Positions 15,542 to 22,657 of a DNA stretch of 29,869 bases are shown here, piece by piece. The stretch covers positions 1 through 29,869 of IMG/VR virus record IMGVR_UViG_3300044535_000346, one strand, 5' to 3'. The first letter of the stretch is position 1. Every line of letters starts with the position of its first letter. A model generated the notes under the pieces. The model was not told where the DNA came from. It ran no database searches and saw nothing but the letters and a program-made list of their open reading frames with translations. The position numbers and the translations under genes are program-made. This stretch comes from a virus.

Positions 15542-15814
15542 ATGAGTATCGCAGGTTCCGCATTCACCGCAGGGTACACTGGTAGTGTAGCCGTTGCCAA
15601 TACATCAGCCAAAACGGGTCGTTTCCGTGGATTTTTCGTTAATTCAAATGCCGTTGTTTCGGCTTGTTTGGACAAAGACGGAAATTCATTAATGACGATC
15701 ATGGGATTGACAAGTACAACATTGTTGCCTGGTCCATTCCATTGTGTTGCTGATGGCAATTACATTTCATCAATTACCTTAACATCGGGTTCAATCGTAC
15801 TTTACAACGAATAA
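15542..15814 (+). CDS. Small structural protein upstream of the fibre
   Basis: A 90-residue protein rich in Gly, Ser, Thr and Val, probably all beta (GSVAVANTSAKTGRFRGFFV near 14-33). Small proteins of this composition stand before the tail fibre in other Bacteroidota phages. It may be a fibre-base or decoration protein. This is inference from composition and position. It is the first gene of the fifth late unit and is coupled to the next by TAATG. Confidence 0.65.
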   Translation: MSIAGSAFTAGYTGSVAVANTSAKTGRFRGFFVNSNAVVSACLDKDGNSLMTIMGLTSTTLLPGPFHCVADGNYISSITLTSGSIVLYNE

Positions 15815-15972
15815 TGTTTGTTGGAATCGCAATGGGTGTTACCCCTTTCCCACAAGGCGATGGAGGGGTGTTGGCATTGGCATATACCAATCGTGTAACT
15901 GCGGATGGTGGTTATTACGAAGGGGTGGATTGTATGATTTTTAAGTTGAATAATTTAGACACTCAAGAATGA
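15814..15972 (+). CDS. Small fibre-associated protein
   Basis: A 52-residue frame linked by TAATG to the gene before and by ATGA to the fibre gene after. The C-terminal half, YTNRVTADGGYYEGVDCMIF, is a pattern I recall from short proteins placed before flavobacterial phage and prophage fibres. The double coupling and resemblance make it a real gene. It may be an adaptor or chaperone for the fibre; no evidence fixes this. Confidence 0.7.
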   Translation: MFVGIAMGVTPFPQGDGGVLALAYTNRVTADGGYYEGVDCMIFKLNNLDTQE

Positions 15973-17690
15973 GCACATTATTAGAACAAGCGAGTTTGGT
16001 AATGATACCAAGCGGGTATAAAGAGGACATCGTATATTCAGCAGTCCCAACCGACGGAAGCGGTGATTTATCATTTACAAGGGCGAGCAATGGCACGCGG
16101 GTAAATAGTGCGGGGTTGGTGGAGGATGTGCCGTGGAATTTGGCGCAAAACTCCGAGCAATATAATGCAGGAACTTGGTTGCTTGCTTTTTTAAGTATTT
16201 CAATAGATAGTGCAGTTGCACCAAATGGAACAACTACGGCAGATTTATTATACCCATCAAGTAGTCAAGCATATTGTTATGTATCTACAACATCATTTAG
16301 TGTTGTTGCGGGTCAAACATATACGCAAAGTGTTTACTTAAAACGAAGTGGATTTAGATGGGGTATTGTCGATAATATGGCAGGAAGCCCAGGTGCATGG
16401 TTTGACTTATTAAATGGCGTTGTTGGCAATGTTGCAAGTGGTTGCACGGCATCAATAGAAAGTGTTGGAAACGGATGGTATCGTTGTAGTGTTTCAAGTG
16501 TAGCACAATCGGGTACAAACTATGCCGATTTTCGTATGTCTGATGCCAATGGTGGCAGTACAGTAACTGCAAACGGAACTGACGGATTATTGGCTTGGGG
16601 ATTTCAATTAAACATCGGCTCAACCGCGAAACCCTATTTCCCCACAACTGACCGCTTAAATGTTCCACGATTAACTTATCAAAATGGCGGGGGCGGGTGT
16701 CCTTCGTTATTACTTGAAAAGCAGAGTACGAATTTGTGTTTATATTCAGAACAAATTGATAATGCAAGTTGGGATAAAGTCAATGGTAGTGGTGGAACTG
16801 CGCCCGTTGTAACTGCAAATTATGGAATTAGCCCCGATGGAACGCAAAATGCAGACCGCATACAATTAGCACGAACAACTGCGGCAGGTAGTTATTCCTA
16901 TGTATATCAAACTATAACATTATCGGCTTCGGCAACATATACAGTTAGTGTTTATCTTAAAAGTTTAAGTGGAACTCCAACAATTTCAATTGCTCTTGAT
17001 GGTGTAGGTTATGACCATGTTGTAACTATGACAACGGAATGGGCAAGATATGAAGTTGAAATTGTTGCGGGTGGTTCTTTTGATAGAGCGCAACTTTTGT
17101 TATATCAAGCAGTTCCATCGACTTCTTTAACCGCAGATTTTTTGGCTTGGGGATTCCAAGTAGAGCAATCATCTTACCCCACATCCTACATAAGTACCAC
17201 ATCAGCAAGTGCAACAAGGGTGGCGGATACTTGTAGCAAGACGGGGATAAGTAGTTTGATAGGGCAGAGTGAGGGGGTTTTATTTGTGGATTTTAACAAT
17301 GTAACAAACCCAGAAGCGGGAGATTACAATATGTTAGCAACAATTTCTGATTCAGCAAATGACTATATTTATATAAGCAAAAGAAATCCTACAGGCATTG
17401 AAATTTACGGAGGTGTGGGTGCAACAACTTACATAACAAGTGGAGTATTTGTAGATGGTCAAAGATATAAAGTTGCGTTAGCGTATAAGAATAATGATTT
17501 TGCAGTTTATATTAACGGCAGTTCAATTTGGACAGATACAAGCGGAACAATAGCTGTTAACACTCCAAATAAATTATCGGTTGGTAGTTATTATTCGCAA
17601 ATCTTAAATTTTAATAGTGGAATTAACCAATGCGCACTATTCAAAACCCGCCTTAGTAATTCAGATTTAATCGCCTTAACAACTATCTAA
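15969..17690 (+). CDS. Tail fibre / receptor-binding protein with repeated sugar-binding-like modules
   Basis: The 573-residue protein starts with a short attachment region ending in LSFTRASNGTRVNSAGLVED (35-54). Two similar beta-sandwich modules follow. Module 1 runs from NLAQNSEQ (57-64) to LLAWGFQL (207-214). Module 2 runs from NLCLYSEQ (255-262) to FLAWGFQV (391-398). Both resemble carbohydrate-binding modules. Residues about 430-573 look like a LamG/concanavalin-type domain (ALAYKNNDFAVYINGSSIW, then a strand series). The protein should bind host surface glycans. G-runs and GCG/GGG codons seem commoner than in neighbouring genes, which would fit exchange of receptor-binding genes between phages, though I did not count them. 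Confidence 0.75.
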   Translation: MSTLLEQASLVMIPSGYKEDIVYSAVPTDGSGDLSFTRASNGTRVNSAGLVEDVPWNLAQNSEQYNAGTWLLAFLSISIDSAVAPNGTTTADLLYPSSSQAYCYVSTTSFSVVAGQTYTQSVYLKRSGFRWGIVDNMAGSPGAWFDLLNGVVGNVASGCTASIESVGNGWYRCSVSSVAQSGTNYADFRMSDANGGSTVTANGTDGLLAWGFQLNIGSTAKPYFPTTDRLNVPRLTYQNGGGGCPSLLLEKQSTNLCLYSEQIDNASWDKVNGSGGTAPVVTANYGISPDGTQNADRIQLARTTAAGSYSYVYQTITLSASATYTVSVYLKSLSGTPTISIALDGVGYDHVVTMTTEWARYEVEIVAGGSFDRAQLLLYQAVPSTSLTADFLAWGFQVEQSSYPTSYISTTSASATRVADTCSKTGISSLIGQSEGVLFVDFNNVTNPEAGDYNMLATISDSANDYIYISKRNPTGIEIYGGVGATTYITSGVFVDGQRYKVALAYKNNDFAVYINGSSIWTDTSGTIAVNTPNKLSVGSYYSQILNFNSGINQCALFKTRLSNSDLIALTTI

Positions 17691-18077
17691 ATGAAAACTT
17701 TCGCTAAATTCGAGTTCACCCCTACACAATGGGCAACCCTTCGCAAGTTAATAGAAACAACTACAACCACACCCGACGGAGAGCAAACAACGACTTGGAA
17801 AGATTGTGCAGTTGTTGAAATTGGATTTATTTGTTTAGAGTGGGGGCAAGTGGATGACAAACCCGTTTGCACAAAGCAGTCCGACAAATGGGCGGTGGAT
17901 ATTCTATTCTATGCAGAACCACCGAAAGAGTTTGAGCCGTATGCGGTTTATCCAAATCCTTGCGGGGTGCATACATTCAGCGGTGATGAGAGTTTGTACC
18001 TAAAGACCTTTTGTGCGAAGTTCCCCGATTCACCTTATTGTGTAATTCCAACACCAAATGAAACAATTTCAGAATGA
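17691..18077 (+). CDS. Fibre-associated hypothetical protein
   Basis: A 128-residue protein starting directly after the fibre stop. It has an N-terminal segment FAKFEFTPTQWATLRKLIET, a middle region with WKDCAVVEIGFICLEWG, and a C-terminal region with PNPCGVHTFSG and FPDSPYC. The several cysteines and tryptophans suggest a compact fold. I do not know its function, although similar proteins follow fibres in flavobacterial phages. It may be a fibre tip or assembly protein. Its end overlaps the first holin-like gene by 20 bases. Confidence 0.65.
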   Translation: MKTFAKFEFTPTQWATLRKLIETTTTTPDGEQTTTWKDCAVVEIGFICLEWGQVDDKPVCTKQSDKWAVDILFYAEPPKEFEPYAVYPNPCGVHTFSGDESLYLKTFCAKFPDSPYCVIPTPNETISE

Positions 18078-18252
18078 TACAACGGCGTCGATTGCAACTG
18101 CCATTAGTGGCTCAAGTGCAGTCGTTACTTTTGCTCAAATCTATACACCTTTGGTTACCTTTGGCGTGGGGATTCTTGGTATTGTATCGGGCATTTTGGC
18201 TATTGTTTATTGGGGTAAAAAAATCAATAAGTTAGATGGCAAAAATCACTAA
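18058..18252 (+). CDS. Small membrane protein, holin-like
   Basis: A 64-residue protein with a long hydrophobic region from about 15 to 53 (VTFAQIYTPLVTFGVGILGI, then VSGILAIVYW), probably one or two spans, and a basic C-terminal tail KKINKLDGK. Its size, hydrophobic content and position two genes before the amidase fit a holin or antiholin that opens the inner membrane at lysis. Another holin-like gene follows, so the pair may act together. Confidence 0.55.
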   Translation: MKQFQNDTTASIATAISGSSAVVTFAQIYTPLVTFGVGILGIVSGILAIVYWGKKINKLDGKNH

Positions 18253-18358
18253 GGGCAATATTTCAGCATATCAGCCCAAACCCAAGAAAAAATTGCGTAG
18301 GCATACTAAACACAAGAACAAGCATAAATCATGGAAACCAAGCGTAGGGCAAGGCTGA
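18236..18358 (+). CDS. Very basic 40-residue peptide in the lysis cassette
   Basis: This frame overlaps the previous stop by 17 bases and the next start by 28 bases. The product, MAKITKGNISAYQPKPKKKL continuing with RRHTKHKNKHKSWK, is almost entirely basic. I recall short basic proteins ending in GQG at this place in other Bacteroidota phages, so I judge it real. It could bind nucleic acid or the membrane surface. No function is established. Confidence 0.6.
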   Translation: MAKITKGNISAYQPKPKKKLRRHTKHKNKHKSWKPSVGQG

Positions 18359-18552
18359 AATGGAAATCTTATTTTAGTCCTACTCCAAAAAGGATTAGGG
18401 TACTTGGCGATAGTTTAGCGGTTGCTAGTATTTTTGTGGCTGGGTTAAATCTGGAGGATGCACGAGTTATGATGGCTTGTGCTATATGCGGAGGCTTAGG
18501 AAAATTTATCAGTAACTTTATCGACATAGACAATGGGGTTGACAAATCATAA
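18331..18552 (+). CDS. Holin-like membrane protein
   Basis: A 73-residue protein with a basic N-terminus (METKRRARLKWKSYFSPTPK) and hydrophobic spans at about 28-38 and 46-60. The PTPKRIRVLGD segment before the first span resembles Bacteroidota-phage holins. It lies directly before the amidase, which it overlaps by 20 bases. The most likely role is to form the hole that releases or activates the endolysin. Which of the two holin-like genes is the effector is not visible. Confidence 0.6.
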   Translation: METKRRARLKWKSYFSPTPKRIRVLGDSLAVASIFVAGLNLEDARVMMACAICGGLGKFISNFIDIDNGVDKS

Positions 18553-19171
18553 ACTGGTTCCTTTCAATAGTTTCATGCACGAAATTACCGAGAAGAAACA
18601 GATCTATTTGCATCATACGGCAGGAGGTCCAGATGCAGAACAAGTTTACAAGTGGTGGGATATGGATGCTAGACCAGTTGCTACTTGCGTAGTTGTTGGC
18701 AGGAATGGATTGATAGCACAAGGGTTTCATTCTATGTATTGGGCGTACCATTTGGGATTGAGTAACCAAGTTTTTGCTCAGCATCATGTACCATACAAAA
18801 GTTTAGACAAGATTAGTTTGGGCATTGAAATCTGTTCTTACGGATGGGTAGAATATAAAAATGGGGCTTACTACAATTATGTCAACGGCAAGATTTCAGC
18901 AAACGAGGTAGTTGAATTAGATTCTCCGTTTCGAGGTCGCAAATTATATCAAGGTTACACAGACCAGCAAATTGATAGCGTACTCGAGTTACTGCAATTA
19001 TGGAAAACCCGTTACAGCATTGACATCAGTTACAAATCAGAACAAATGTGGGATATCTCAAAAAAGGCATTGATGGGCGAGAACGGATTGTATACGCATT
19101 GTTCGGTACGAGGGGATAAATCAGACATATTCCCAGACCCAAAATTGATTACTGCATTAAAGTCATTGTAA
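18533..19171 (+). CDS. N-acetylmuramoyl-L-alanine amidase (endolysin)
   Basis: The 212-residue protein fits the zinc-dependent Amidase_2 family. LHHTAGG (26-32) carries the first zinc histidine (His27 or His28). THCSVRGDKSD (188-198) carries the second (His189), with Asp198 a likely third ligand or catalytic residue. GLIAQGFHSMYWAYHLG (59-75) matches the conserved middle of the fold. It would cut the bond between muramic acid and the stem peptide of peptidoglycan. There is no signal peptide, so it needs the holin to cross the inner membrane. It is the last gene of the late region. Confidence 0.85.
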   Translation: MGLTNHKLVPFNSFMHEITEKKQIYLHHTAGGPDAEQVYKWWDMDARPVATCVVVGRNGLIAQGFHSMYWAYHLGLSNQVFAQHHVPYKSLDKISLGIEICSYGWVEYKNGAYYNYVNGKISANEVVELDSPFRGRKLYQGYTDQQIDSVLELLQLWKTRYSIDISYKSEQMWDISKKALMGENGLYTHCSVRGDKSDIFPDPKLITALKSL

Positions 19172-19218
19172 GCAGGGAAACGGCTACCTAAAAAAAATTT
19201 GATTATTTTTTATTTATT

Positions 19219-19249
19219 TTTGGAAAATGCAAAATTAGTATTATCTTTG
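19219..19249 (+). promoter_or_regulatory. Host-type promoter at the start of the early region
   Basis: TTTG (19219-19222), 19 bases, TATCTTTG (19242-19249). It repeats 16 bases of the first promoter exactly (19243-19258 equals 44-59). The next gene begins 19 bases downstream. The rest of the 97-base gap after the amidase is AT-rich. I see no clear terminator in it. Confidence 0.75.
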
Positions 19250-19268
19250 ATAAACAATAAAAAATAAG

Positions 19269-19766
19269 ATGAAACAAAAACAAACCAAACTCAGCCAAAC
19301 TGGCTCATTCATTAACTGGATGATGTCAAGCAACTCCTCAATCCCAGAAGTTGGAAAAGGGGCTACCGAATTACATTGGAGTGACCGCACTCCTTATGAA
19401 GTACTCGATGTTGCCAACGATGGCAAATCAGCACTTATCAGACAATACGATACTAAAGCATCTCGACAGATGCAAATGGGTGAACAAGCATGGGATTTAA
19501 TACCTAACGGAGATAACGAAGCCAAATGGGTACATTGGAAATGGAACGCATGGAGGACTAAACATTCACGCTGGTATAAAACAGATAAATTTTGGGAAGA
19601 TTTAGAATCCAACAAACAGACAATGGACAAAGAGCAGTTACAAATCTGGCTTGATAGTATGCAGAACAAATCAAACTTTCCAGAATATTACGAATTTCAC
19701 ACAGAATGGAATGTTAAAAAATTGATTTTTGGACATGCTGAATACTACTACGACTGGTCTTTCTAA
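19269..19766 (+). CDS. Early hypothetical protein rich in Trp
   Basis: A 165-residue protein with about ten tryptophans (for example WVHWKWNAWRTKHSRWYKTD, about 86-105) and a TELHWSDRTPYEVLDV segment near residue 34. I do not recognise it. It is alone behind a host-type promoter almost identical in its core to the promoter at 19-50, and another promoter follows it, so it is probably an early single-gene unit. The function is unknown. Confidence 0.75.
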   Translation: MKQKQTKLSQTGSFINWMMSSNSSIPEVGKGATELHWSDRTPYEVLDVANDGKSALIRQYDTKASRQMQMGEQAWDLIPNGDNEAKWVHWKWNAWRTKHSRWYKTDKFWEDLESNKQTMDKEQLQIWLDSMQNKSNFPEYYEFHTEWNVKKLIFGHAEYYYDWSF

Positions 19767-19775
19767 CAATTAAAT

Positions 19776-19806
19776 TTTGATTTTTGGCAAAATAAATATA
19801 TCTTTG
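19776..19806 (+). promoter_or_regulatory. Host-type promoter upstream of a short early gene
   Basis: TTTG (19776-19779), 19 bases, TATCTTTG (19799-19806). The first ATG downstream is at 19810, only three bases away. Confidence 0.7.
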
Positions 19807-19809
19807 TAC

Positions 19810-20013
19810 ATGACAAAATGGGAAAAAATTGACAAACTGCTTAACATGAAAAAAGGTACGATGATAATCTATACTCCCCACTTTGGAGACGGCATCCCAC
19901 AAGAGGCTCGATTCTACAGAGTACGCGAAAATAAGCAAGATTACATGATTGATGTCGAACTCCTTGATGGAGGGGTTCGATGGGGCTACCTTGACCAGAT
20001 AACGATATTTTAA
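19810..20013 (+). CDS. Short hypothetical protein (start uncertain)
   Basis: From ATG 19810 the product is 67 residues; from ATG 19846 it is 55. The recognisable part is a compact beta-rich domain beginning KKGTMIIYTPHFGDGIP and ending GVRWGYLDQITIF. The ATG at 19810 lies three bases after the promoter's TTTG, so it would need a leaderless message. The ATG at 19846 would have a leader of about 35 bases. A still earlier frame opening at 19777 precedes the -10-like element and is not plausible. The function is unknown. The HTH gene follows after four bases. Confidence 0.6.
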   Translation: MTKWEKIDKLLNMKKGTMIIYTPHFGDGIPQEARFYRVRENKQDYMIDVELLDGGVRWGYLDQITIF

Positions 20014-20017
20014 AATT

Positions 20018-20233
20018 ATGAATAATAAACAAGCACTAGACGAGATTTTTAATCTCAGCAACCCAGAACTCTCTAAGCGGTTAGACGCTCCTTATCAGAC
20101 CGTAGCCTCATGGAGATTTAAACACCAACGAGGCGACTTATCGATTGAGAAACAAATCGAGATTATTGGAAAAATGAATTACAAAATGCAAAACACAATA
20201 CTATGGAAAAAACTAGCAAAGTCACAAGCGTAG
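20018..20233 (+). CDS. Small helix-turn-helix DNA-binding protein
   Basis: A 71-residue protein with an HTH at about 15-40: NPELSKRLDAPYQTVASWRF, with the recognition helix near TVASWRFKHQ. A basic C-terminal part follows. It is the size of a phage Cro-like regulator. Known relatives in Bacteroidota phages are usually annotated only as DNA-binding proteins. It lies in the early unit before the SSB-like gene and overlaps it by 31 bases. It could control early promoters, which is an inference. Confidence 0.6.
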   Translation: MNNKQALDEIFNLSNPELSKRLDAPYQTVASWRFKHQRGDLSIEKQIEIIGKMNYKMQNTILWKKLAKSQA

Positions 20234-20700
20234 CCTCAAACGGCACATTTAACTCCCAGTATGGGATTCTTTACAAATTCGAAGTCAACTTTGAAAACGG
20301 AGATTCTGGAGAGTACGCATCTAAAAGCCAAGACCAAACAAAATTTGTTAACGGGCAGGATGCAACTTACACAATCACAAGTAAACAATGGAATGACCGA
20401 ACTTTTTACACGATCAAACCAGCAATGGCACAAGCATCATCTGGCGGTGGAGGATTTACACCCAAGCCAAAAGACCCAGAGACGGAGAAACGCATTACTC
20501 GAATGAGCGTACTCAAAGCATCGATTGACTTGGTAACTAATGGCAACATCGAGTTACGACAAGCCCTTGCTTACGCCAAAATTTTTGAGGCTTATGTAAT
20601 CGATGGAACCGATTTATTAGGCACGCAGAAAACAACCAAACCAGATGCGTTCAAAAGCATGGGCTTAACATCACCATTGGACGACGATTTACCTTTTTAA
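20203..20700 (+). CDS. Single-stranded DNA-binding-like protein
   Basis: The 165-residue protein has an N-terminal beta-rich part that fits an OB fold (LYKFEVNFENGDSGEY, then DATYTITSKQWNDRTFYTIK, about 24-73). A Gly/Ser/Pro linker follows (about 79-92), then a helical region, and the protein ends in DDDLPF. An acidic tip ending in Pro-Phe is the signature by which SSB proteins contact replication partners. The neighbours are replication genes. The OB part is diverged, so the call rests largely on the tail and the layout. Confidence 0.6.
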   Translation: MEKTSKVTSVASNGTFNSQYGILYKFEVNFENGDSGEYASKSQDQTKFVNGQDATYTITSKQWNDRTFYTIKPAMAQASSGGGGFTPKPKDPETEKRITRMSVLKASIDLVTNGNIELRQALAYAKIFEAYVIDGTDLLGTQKTTKPDAFKSMGLTSPLDDDLPF

Positions 20701-20711
20701 CAAAACAAAAC

Positions 20712-21134
20712 ATGGAAACGCATACAATTAATTTACTCGAGGATTTTATCCTAACGCAAGTAACGGCAGTCGAGAATGGGAACTTAAACCCCCTTGACCT
20801 TAAAATCGCTTTAAAGCGACTATCAGAACTCATTGAAGGGGTAGATAGCCAAATCAAACCATTAGTCCAGCAGGAGGCACGAAAATGGCATTTGCAGGAC
20901 TATGCAGGGTATCGCATCGAATACATGGAAAGCGGTGGACGATATTCTTACGATCATATTCCAGAATGGAAACAACTCAAAAGTCAAATGAAGGAAATCG
21001 AGGAGAGCAGTCAAACGGCATACAAGCAACTCAAACTCGGTGCCATGATGATTACTGCTGATGGGGAGGTCATTGAACCAGCCATATTCAAACCATCAGA
21101 ATCCTATGTCAAACTAATAAAGTCAAAAAAATAA
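20712..21134 (+). CDS. Hypothetical replication-region protein
   Basis: A 140-residue protein, mostly helical, with a central segment YRIEYMESGGRYSYDHIPEW (about 67-86) and a probable coiled-coil helix after it (QLKSQMKEIEESSQTAYKQL). I recall proteins of this form beside SSB or recombination genes in Bacteroidota phages, with no known activity. It is followed by a strong terminator, so it ends the first early operon. A partner of the SSB-like protein is possible but unproven. Confidence 0.65.
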   Translation: METHTINLLEDFILTQVTAVENGNLNPLDLKIALKRLSELIEGVDSQIKPLVQQEARKWHLQDYAGYRIEYMESGGRYSYDHIPEWKQLKSQMKEIEESSQTAYKQLKLGAMMITADGEVIEPAIFKPSESYVKLIKSKK

Positions 21135-21140
21135 AAACAA

Positions 21141-21168
21141 AAAAGGGGTTCTCACACCCCTTTTTTTT
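21141..21168 (+). terminator. Intrinsic terminator
   Basis: AAAAGGGGT (21141-21149), loop TCTCAC, ACCCC (21156-21160), then eight T. The A-run before it could also make it act on the opposite strand. Its T-run overlaps the TTTG of the next promoter. Confidence 0.85.
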
Positions 21169-21197
21169 GCAAACATGGAAAACATTTGCTAAATTTA
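21166..21197 (+). promoter_or_regulatory. Host-type promoter for the replication genes
   Basis: TTTG (21166-21169), 20 bases, TAAATTTA (21190-21197), which differs from TAnnTTTG only in the last base. The initiator gene starts 24 bases downstream. It follows the terminator directly. Confidence 0.6.
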
Positions 21198-21221
21198 GAA
21201 CACGCTTAACGGCACAAATAT

Positions 21222-21935
21222 ATGGAAACGCAAGAACAAAACAATTATTTTATTATGTTCCCATCTCATTTGCTAGACGAATTGAACGCTCATGAATGTG
21301 TACTCATGGGCGTATTGATTAGCCTCAGCAAAAAAGAGGGGTACGCTTACCCATCAAATCAGATGTTATCTGATACGCTTAAAACTAGCATCCCTACGAT
21401 TGGCAGGATGCTATCAAAACTCGAGGAGAGTAAACACATTACAAGGAAAATTACTAGAGACAAATCTGGACAAATCATATCCAGACAAATCTATATCCAG
21501 AACTCACTTGTGAGGGGAGGTCATATCAATAATGATACTACCCTCCTATCAGAAATGAGTACACCCCTCCTATCAAATTTGAGTATACCCTCCTATCAAA
21601 ATCGAGAACATATAAGTATAAGAGATAATATAACTTCTATAAGTAAAGATGATAAGATAAGTATAGAGGCGATTTTTGACATGATTTGGAATAAATATCA
21701 AAAACGAGGCAATCGCAAAACAAGTTACTCAGCCTTTAAAAAACTAAATACGCAGGACATGAAATCAATCATTGAACATATTGCAAAATATGTCGAGGCT
21801 CATGTTAACGCGGACAAGATGCAATTTTTACCGCATTTAAGCACTTACATAAATCAACGCAGATGGGAGGACCAGATGCCATATCAAGACGGGAAAGTAA
21901 ATTTAACTAAAGAACTAATTAACTGGAATGAATAA
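21222..21935 (+). CDS. Replication initiator-like protein with N-terminal winged helix
   Basis: The 237-residue protein starts with a winged-helix domain (about 10-95). GYAYPSNQMLSDTLKTSIPT (35-54) and IGRMLSKLEESKHITRKI (55-72) make the HTH and wing typical of phage replication initiators such as lambda O. The middle (about 100-145) is low in structure and is encoded by iterons and an AT-rich stretch. The C-terminal domain (about 150-237) is helical and may recruit the helicase loader. The gene carries a probable origin inside itself, as lambda O does. The next gene overlaps it by 8 bases. Confidence 0.65.
   Translation: METQEQNNYFIMFPSHLLDELNAHECVLMGVLISLSKKEGYAYPSNQMLSDTLKTSIPTIGRMLSKLEESKHITRKITRDKSGQIISRQIYIQNSLVRGGHINNDTTLLSEMSTPLLSNLSIPSYQNREHISIRDNITSISKDDKISIEAIFDMIWNKYQKRGNRKTSYSAFKKLNTQDMKSIIEHIAKYVEAHVNADKMQFLPHLSTYINQRRWEDQMPYQDGKVNLTKELINWNE
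21541..21610 (+). repeat. Three iteron-like direct repeats
   Basis: CCCTCCTATCA occurs at 21541-21551, 21565-21575 and 21588-21598. Each copy is followed by AAAT/AATT/AAAT-like bases and GAG (units of 24 and 23 bases). The first two copies are in the same reading frame, but the third is shifted by one base. The DNA is therefore conserved while the encoded peptide changes, which points to a DNA-binding role. Confidence 0.7.
21606..21668 (+). other. AT-rich putative unwinding region of the replication origin
   Basis: Directly after the iterons comes a strongly AT-rich stretch of about 60 bases inside the initiator gene. It contains five ATAAG repeats. Iterons followed by an AT-rich segment within the initiator gene is the arrangement of the lambda origin. 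Confidence 0.5.
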
Positions 21936-22611
21936 CGAGACAATTTACATCATTGATGCCGACAACCAACTTATTGGCAATGAGATTCAACGCCTATGTG
22001 TACTGGCAGATATCCAAATTCCTACCATGCCAAAACTGGTAGCCGAATTTATCAAAGAACATTTTGGGTCATTACCGATTGACATAATACCAAAGGCGTT
22101 CGATAATTGGATATCTGGCAAGACCTCGATTAAAAAACCAATGACGATGAACGCACATTTTTTATCTGTAATCATGAGGGAATATTACGATCATCACCGC
22201 CACACAATTCAGTTGAAGCCACGCAAGATGCTAGAGGCACCAAAACACCAGCAAACGAAGGAGGAGGCACAAGCCCAATCATTGAGAACTTATGAGATAT
22301 GTTATGACGAATATCTGGATGCGAACAATGGAGGGATTAAACTGATACCGCACATATTAGAGATTATTGCTAATTGGAGATTACGAGAGAATGACTATGT
22401 AACTACGGATAAGGATATCCAATACGCTGAGGATTGGTTAAACAGATATGAGCATCGCAGAGATAACGCAATGAGAAAGGTTTTAAAAGATGCAGGACGA
22501 TTAAGGATTTACGAGGCGATGCCAACTCCAAAGCGTAACATGGAATTGATTGCAATTACAATTACTCATTTTGAGAAACGAAAAAAAGGACAAGAAAAAC
22601 CATGGATTTAA
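21928..22611 (+). CDS. Putative helicase loader or replication protein
   Basis: The 227-residue protein follows the initiator with an 8-base overlap. It is helical, with the segment PKLVAEFIKEHFGSLPIDII (about 35-54), then MTMNAHFLSVIMREYYDHHR near 71-90 and a basic C-terminus. There is no Walker A motif, so it is not an AAA+ loader of the DnaC type. Position after a lambda-O-like gene suggests a loader or primosome accessory protein (P-like role), which is inference only. Confidence 0.5.
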   Translation: MNNETIYIIDADNQLIGNEIQRLCVLADIQIPTMPKLVAEFIKEHFGSLPIDIIPKAFDNWISGKTSIKKPMTMNAHFLSVIMREYYDHHRHTIQLKPRKMLEAPKHQQTKEEAQAQSLRTYEICYDEYLDANNGGIKLIPHILEIIANWRLRENDYVTTDKDIQYAEDWLNRYEHRRDNAMRKVLKDAGRLRIYEAMPTPKRNMELIAITITHFEKRKKGQEKPWI

Positions 22612-22619
22612 TTTTTAAT

Positions 22620-22650
22620 TTTGAAAAAAGAAAAATATAGTTTATCTTTG
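22620..22650 (+). promoter_or_regulatory. Host-type promoter
   Basis: TTTG (22620-22623), 19 bases, TATCTTTG (22643-22650). The next ATG (22658) is seven bases downstream, so the leader would be very short. Confidence 0.7.
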
Positions 22651-22657
22651 AAATACT

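Noticed and set aside
16354-16767. Minus-strand open frame of 137 codons in the fibre gene
   Set aside because: No features, no upstream signals, and the fibre frame is clearly coding.
19172-19200. Hairpin after the amidase gene as a terminator
   Set aside because: The bases around 19170-19190 form only a mismatched stem with no clean T-run directly after it.
21541-21610. Short repeat cluster as a CRISPR array
   Set aside because: Only three imperfect repeats with no spacer-length gaps, inside a coding gene. Iterons explain it better.
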